Below, piece after piece: positions 4,808 to 6,886 of a stretch of DNA of 6,886 nucleotides. Under the pieces are notes generated by a model. That model searched no databases. It was given only the letters and a program-made list of their open reading frames with translations, and had not been told where the DNA came from. Each line of letters starts with the position of its first letter. Within the stretch, counting starts at the first letter, position 1. This DNA is from OMOG01 sp041485845 (lineage in GTDB: Bacteria; Acidobacteriota; Terriglobia; Bryobacterales; Bryobacteraceae). The position numbers were made by a program, and so were the translations under genes. The stretch spans positions 1 to 6,886 of the forward strand of contig JBGPKH010000500.1 in assembly GCA_041485845.1 (NCBI GenBank). The letters are read 5' to 3'.

Positions 4808-4848
4808 TCCTCCAAAATGTACCAGACGCACATAGAAGGGAAAAGTTC
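4808..4848 (-). promoter_or_regulatory. Candidate ECF-type promoter plus Shine-Dalgarno of the four-gene operon
   Basis: On the minus strand GAACTT (4848-4843) is followed after 15 nt by GTCTGG (4827-4822). This resembles the GGAACTT-N15/16-GTC pattern of extracytoplasmic-function sigma factors of the sigma-E type. A strong GGAGGA (4813-4808) sits downstream, 6 nt from the ATG. The 5' leader would be short, about 15 nt. Two secreted products fit an envelope-related sigma factor, but consensus matches of this size occur by chance. Confidence 0.3.
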
Positions 4849-4956
4849 GGCTTTTTTCATCCCGCTTTACAGATCTTTCACAAACCATTCACCGGCGAGT
4901 TGTTCCGTGGCGCCCGTGCGGCAGTCTCATCTTTCAGCAAAAGGATTGAGTGCCAT

Positions 4957-6828
4957 ATGAGAAAGGTAATCATCAGGAGCGTTGTGCTGCTGCCGGCCTT
5001 GCTGGCAGTTCCTCTGGCGCTACTGGCCCAAACGCCCGTAACGGTGGGGTACCCGGCTAATTTCGACGCTTACAACAACACCGGCGGCCCGGTCTACGGA
5101 TTTGAAATCGAGGCCGACGGCATCGTCGGCGCGGACGTCACCCGCGTGTTCGGAGCCAATTTCATCCAGGCCGGGGGTTCCTGCCTGATCCGGTATTGCA
5201 CCGGCAGCATCGTGCCGTTCGCCGGCGGGGTCTATGTCCGCTGGAAAAGCCCGTACGATCCGAACACCCAACAGTTCACCCAGTCCACCCCTGTGCCAAA
5301 CGGGACGGTGGCCAATGGCGAAAGTTGCTGGACCGTGGGTCTGGGCGCACGTTATGCGGCGGCCGGCTGCGAGCATTTCGGAATCAGCACCACCCGCAAT
5401 CCCACCAATACCGTCTATCGCTGGCTGGTGCCCGACCCGCAGAATCCCGGACAACTGATCCCCTACGCGGGCCCCACGGTTCCGCTTCCACCGCCACTCA
5501 TCGCCGTGATCCCCCCGGCGCAGCCGGGCGCAGCGCCGGCGGTGGCCTTCGAGATCCACGTGCCCGCGCCGCCGGAGCCGAAATTCGGAGACGCACAATG
5601 GGTCAAGGTCTTCAAGCTCGAAGTGGAGCGTGAAGTGGACCTCAACGAGTTGATGGGGGGAAATGCCGTGGTGCCGGAACAGCCGCAACAGGCCGAGACG
5701 GAGTGGAAGCTGTTGCAGTTCAACCCGCACAGCGCCAACAGCGGCGTGCTGCACAGCCAGGGTAATTTGGGCAACCGTTCGCGCGCCGTAGTCCGCCGCT
5801 ACGAGCACTACAAGTACACGGGAAGTTACGATCCCGCTTCACACCAGGCCATGTGCGGCGGTGACGGGTCGTGCAACGCACCGCTCGCGGGCGAGCTGGG
5901 CGACATCATCGGCGTCCAAAACGCGGCGGCGAACCTGGGAGTCGAGTCGCTGGCGCCAGTCGGAGTCAGTCCCGGATCGGGGTCGGGACTAGGGCAGACC
6001 ATGACCTTCACCTTTGACGACCCTCGCGGCTGGCAGGATCTGAATGTCGTGAACATCCTCATTGGCAGTTTCCTGGACGGCCGCAACGCCTGCTACCTGG
6101 CCTACAGCCGCCCGCTCGGCGTGCTGTACCTGGTCAACGATCCCGGCACGGCGTTGTTGCCCGGCGTGGCGCTGAACGGGCAGGGCAGCGTGAGCAACAG
6201 CCAGTGCACCATCGGCACGGGTTCGTTGGCGTTGGGGAACGGGAACACGTTGACCCTGACTCTGGCCGTGAATTTCAGCCCGAGTTTCGCGGGCAACAAG
6301 GTGGTGTACCTGGCAGCGCGCGACATCGCCCAAAACAACTCGGGATGGCAGGCCTTGGGAACCTGGGGCGTGCCGGGCGCCGCGGCCGGATCGCCATCGG
6401 TGGGGGGTGCTACGCCGTCGCGCATCACCGGCTCGAGCCAGACGCTGGTGTTCACTTTCACCGACACCAAGGGTGTTTCGGACCTCGGCGTCGTGAACAT
6501 CCTGATCAACGACTTCCTGGACGGCCGGAACTCCTGCTACCTGGCGTACAGCCGCCCGGCCAGCGTGCTGTACCTGGTCAACGATCCGGGGACCGGGCTG
6601 TTGCCCGGCCTGACGCTGAACGGTTCCGGAAGCCTGGGCAACCGTCAATGCTCGGTAAGCGGAGCGGGTTCCTCCTTCAAAGCCACCGGCAATACGCTCA
6701 CCCTGACGCTGAACCTGACCTTTGCGCCGGCGTTCTCCGGGAACCGCGTAATCTACCTGGCGGCGCGCGACAGCGCGGACGTGGGCAACTCGGGCTGGCA
6801 GGCCATGGGGTCCTGGACCGTGCAGTAA
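4957..6828 (+). CDS. Secreted hypothetical protein with two C-terminal tandem repeats
   Basis: This 623-residue protein starts with a Sec signal peptide (MRKVIIRSVVLLPALLAVPL, then ALLA) cleaved near residue 24. Residues ~25-160 form an uncharacterised, probably beta-rich region (VGYPANFDAYNNTGG, GFEIEADGI) with Cys at 76, 81, 124 and 138. Residues ~160-206 are rich in Pro (VPLPPP, VIPPAQP, VPAPPEP). Residues ~210-330 contain a second unassigned region with C300 and C306. Two repeats of about 125 residues follow (347-470 and 495-620), each with FLDGRNxCYLAYSRP, VLYLVNDPGT and NTLTLTL motifs and two conserved Cys. I recall such repeats in acidobacterial secreted proteins, without known function. 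No enzyme motif, membrane anchor or sorting signal is seen. The ATG at 4957 is preferred because AAGGA lies 11 nt upstream and the signal peptide begins there; an in-frame ATG at 4900 would add 19 unlike residues. Confidence 0.85.
   Translation: MRKVIIRSVVLLPALLAVPLALLAQTPVTVGYPANFDAYNNTGGPVYGFEIEADGIVGADVTRVFGANFIQAGGSCLIRYCTGSIVPFAGGVYVRWKSPYDPNTQQFTQSTPVPNGTVANGESCWTVGLGARYAAAGCEHFGISTTRNPTNTVYRWLVPDPQNPGQLIPYAGPTVPLPPPLIAVIPPAQPGAAPAVAFEIHVPAPPEPKFGDAQWVKVFKLEVEREVDLNELMGGNAVVPEQPQQAETEWKLLQFNPHSANSGVLHSQGNLGNRSRAVVRRYEHYKYTGSYDPASHQAMCGGDGSCNAPLAGELGDIIGVQNAAANLGVESLAPVGVSPGSGSGLGQTMTFTFDDPRGWQDLNVVNILIGSFLDGRNACYLAYSRPLGVLYLVNDPGTALLPGVALNGQGSVSNSQCTIGTGSLALGNGNTLTLTLAVNFSPSFAGNKVVYLAARDIAQNNSGWQALGTWGVPGAAAGSPSVGGATPSRITGSSQTLVFTFTDTKGVSDLGVVNILINDFLDGRNSCYLAYSRPASVLYLVNDPGTGLLPGLTLNGSGSLGNRQCSVSGAGSSFKATGNTLTLTLNLTFAPAFSGNRVIYLAARDSADVGNSGWQAMGSWTVQ
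5995..6366 (+). repeat. Protein-level tandem repeat unit 1 (residues 347-470)
   Basis: This unit runs from QTMTFTF through FLDGRNACYLAYSRP, VLYLVNDPGT, NTLTLTLAVNF and VVYLAARD to GWQALGTW. C379 and C417 match C527 and C565 of the second unit. By eye about two thirds of residues are identical between units. The predicted fold is a beta sandwich. Confidence 0.9.
6439..6816 (+). repeat. Protein-level tandem repeat unit 2 (residues 495-620)
   Basis: This unit matches the first in order and spacing: QTLVFTF, FLDGRNSCYLAYSRP, VLYLVNDPGT, NTLTLTLNLTF, VIYLAARD, GWQAMGSW. It is two residues longer because of a small insertion after the second Cys and near the end. A ~24-residue Gly/Ser/Pro-rich linker (GVPGAAAGSPSVGG...) joins the units, and the protein ends three residues after this one. 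Confidence 0.9.
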
Positions 6829-6831
6829 GTG

Positions 6832-6853
6832 GGACAGGCCTCCCGGCCTGTCC
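6832..6853. terminator. Perfect 9-bp inverted repeat after the repeat protein gene
   Basis: GGACAGGCC (6832-6840) and GGCCTGTCC (6845-6853) form a perfect 9-bp stem with a TCCC loop, starting 4 nt after the TAA. No T-tract follows, so it is not a textbook intrinsic terminator. It could stabilise the mRNA end, act as a non-canonical terminator, or be a REP-like dispersed palindrome. The GGACAG...CCTGT core recurs in weaker form at 239-266. Confidence 0.6.
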
Positions 6854-6886
6854 AGGGAGCTTGATACTGCATAAGGACGTTAAACG

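Noticed and set aside
1..6886. CRISPR array, tRNA, rRNA, or insertion-sequence transposase
   Set aside because: No regularly spaced short repeats, tRNA-like cloverleaf, rRNA-like stretch or transposase motif was seen on either strand.

Overview
The window is GC-rich bacterial DNA that looks acidobacterial, most likely Bryobacterales / Candidatus Solibacter-like. This rests on recalled family resemblance, not a search. The pointers are the C-terminal tail of an Oar-type TonB-dependent receptor, a secreted formylglycine-generating-enzyme-like N-terminus, a secreted acetamidase/formamidase, and a large secreted protein ending in a tandem repeat of a kind I associate with Solibacter-type genomes.

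Left part (1-1951): a mosaic of fragments and toxin-antitoxin genes. A receptor 3' end (minus strand, running off the left edge) abuts the first ~54 codons of an FGE-like gene (minus strand), with a short imperfect hairpin exactly between them. About 270 bp without a recognisable gene follow. Then comes an intact higB-higA operon (minus strand, TTG start for higB). Divergent from it is a decayed AbrB/MazE-PIN (VapBC-like) module on the plus strand. Its antitoxin is split by what looks like a one-base deletion, and its toxin keeps only the PIN N-terminus. A 54-aa coiled-coil-like ORF follows immediately.

Middle part (1967-4801): a compact four-gene minus-strand operon. Transcription order is a small secreted beta-type protein (124 aa), a secreted acetamidase/formamidase with an extra N-terminal domain resembling that small protein, a DUF5996 protein, and a UBP-type zinc-finger protein. 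Spacings are 19 nt, 12 nt and a 4-nt ATGA overlap. An ECF-like promoter candidate and a strong Shine-Dalgarno precede the first gene. The first two products act outside the cytoplasm; the last two have no export signal. No shared pathway can be named from sequence alone.

Right part (4957-6828): a divergent 623-aa secreted protein with an uncharacterised Cys-containing N-terminal region, a proline-rich linker and two ~125-residue tandem repeats. It is followed by a perfect 9-bp inverted repeat (6832-6853), which may be a terminator or a REP-like element.

Most notable: one frameshifted and truncated TA system beside an intact one, a gene-gene junction sitting on a hairpin, and a domain shared by two adjacent operon genes. 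I did not find a convincing new multi-gene system; the amidase/DUF5996/UBP operon is the closest candidate.
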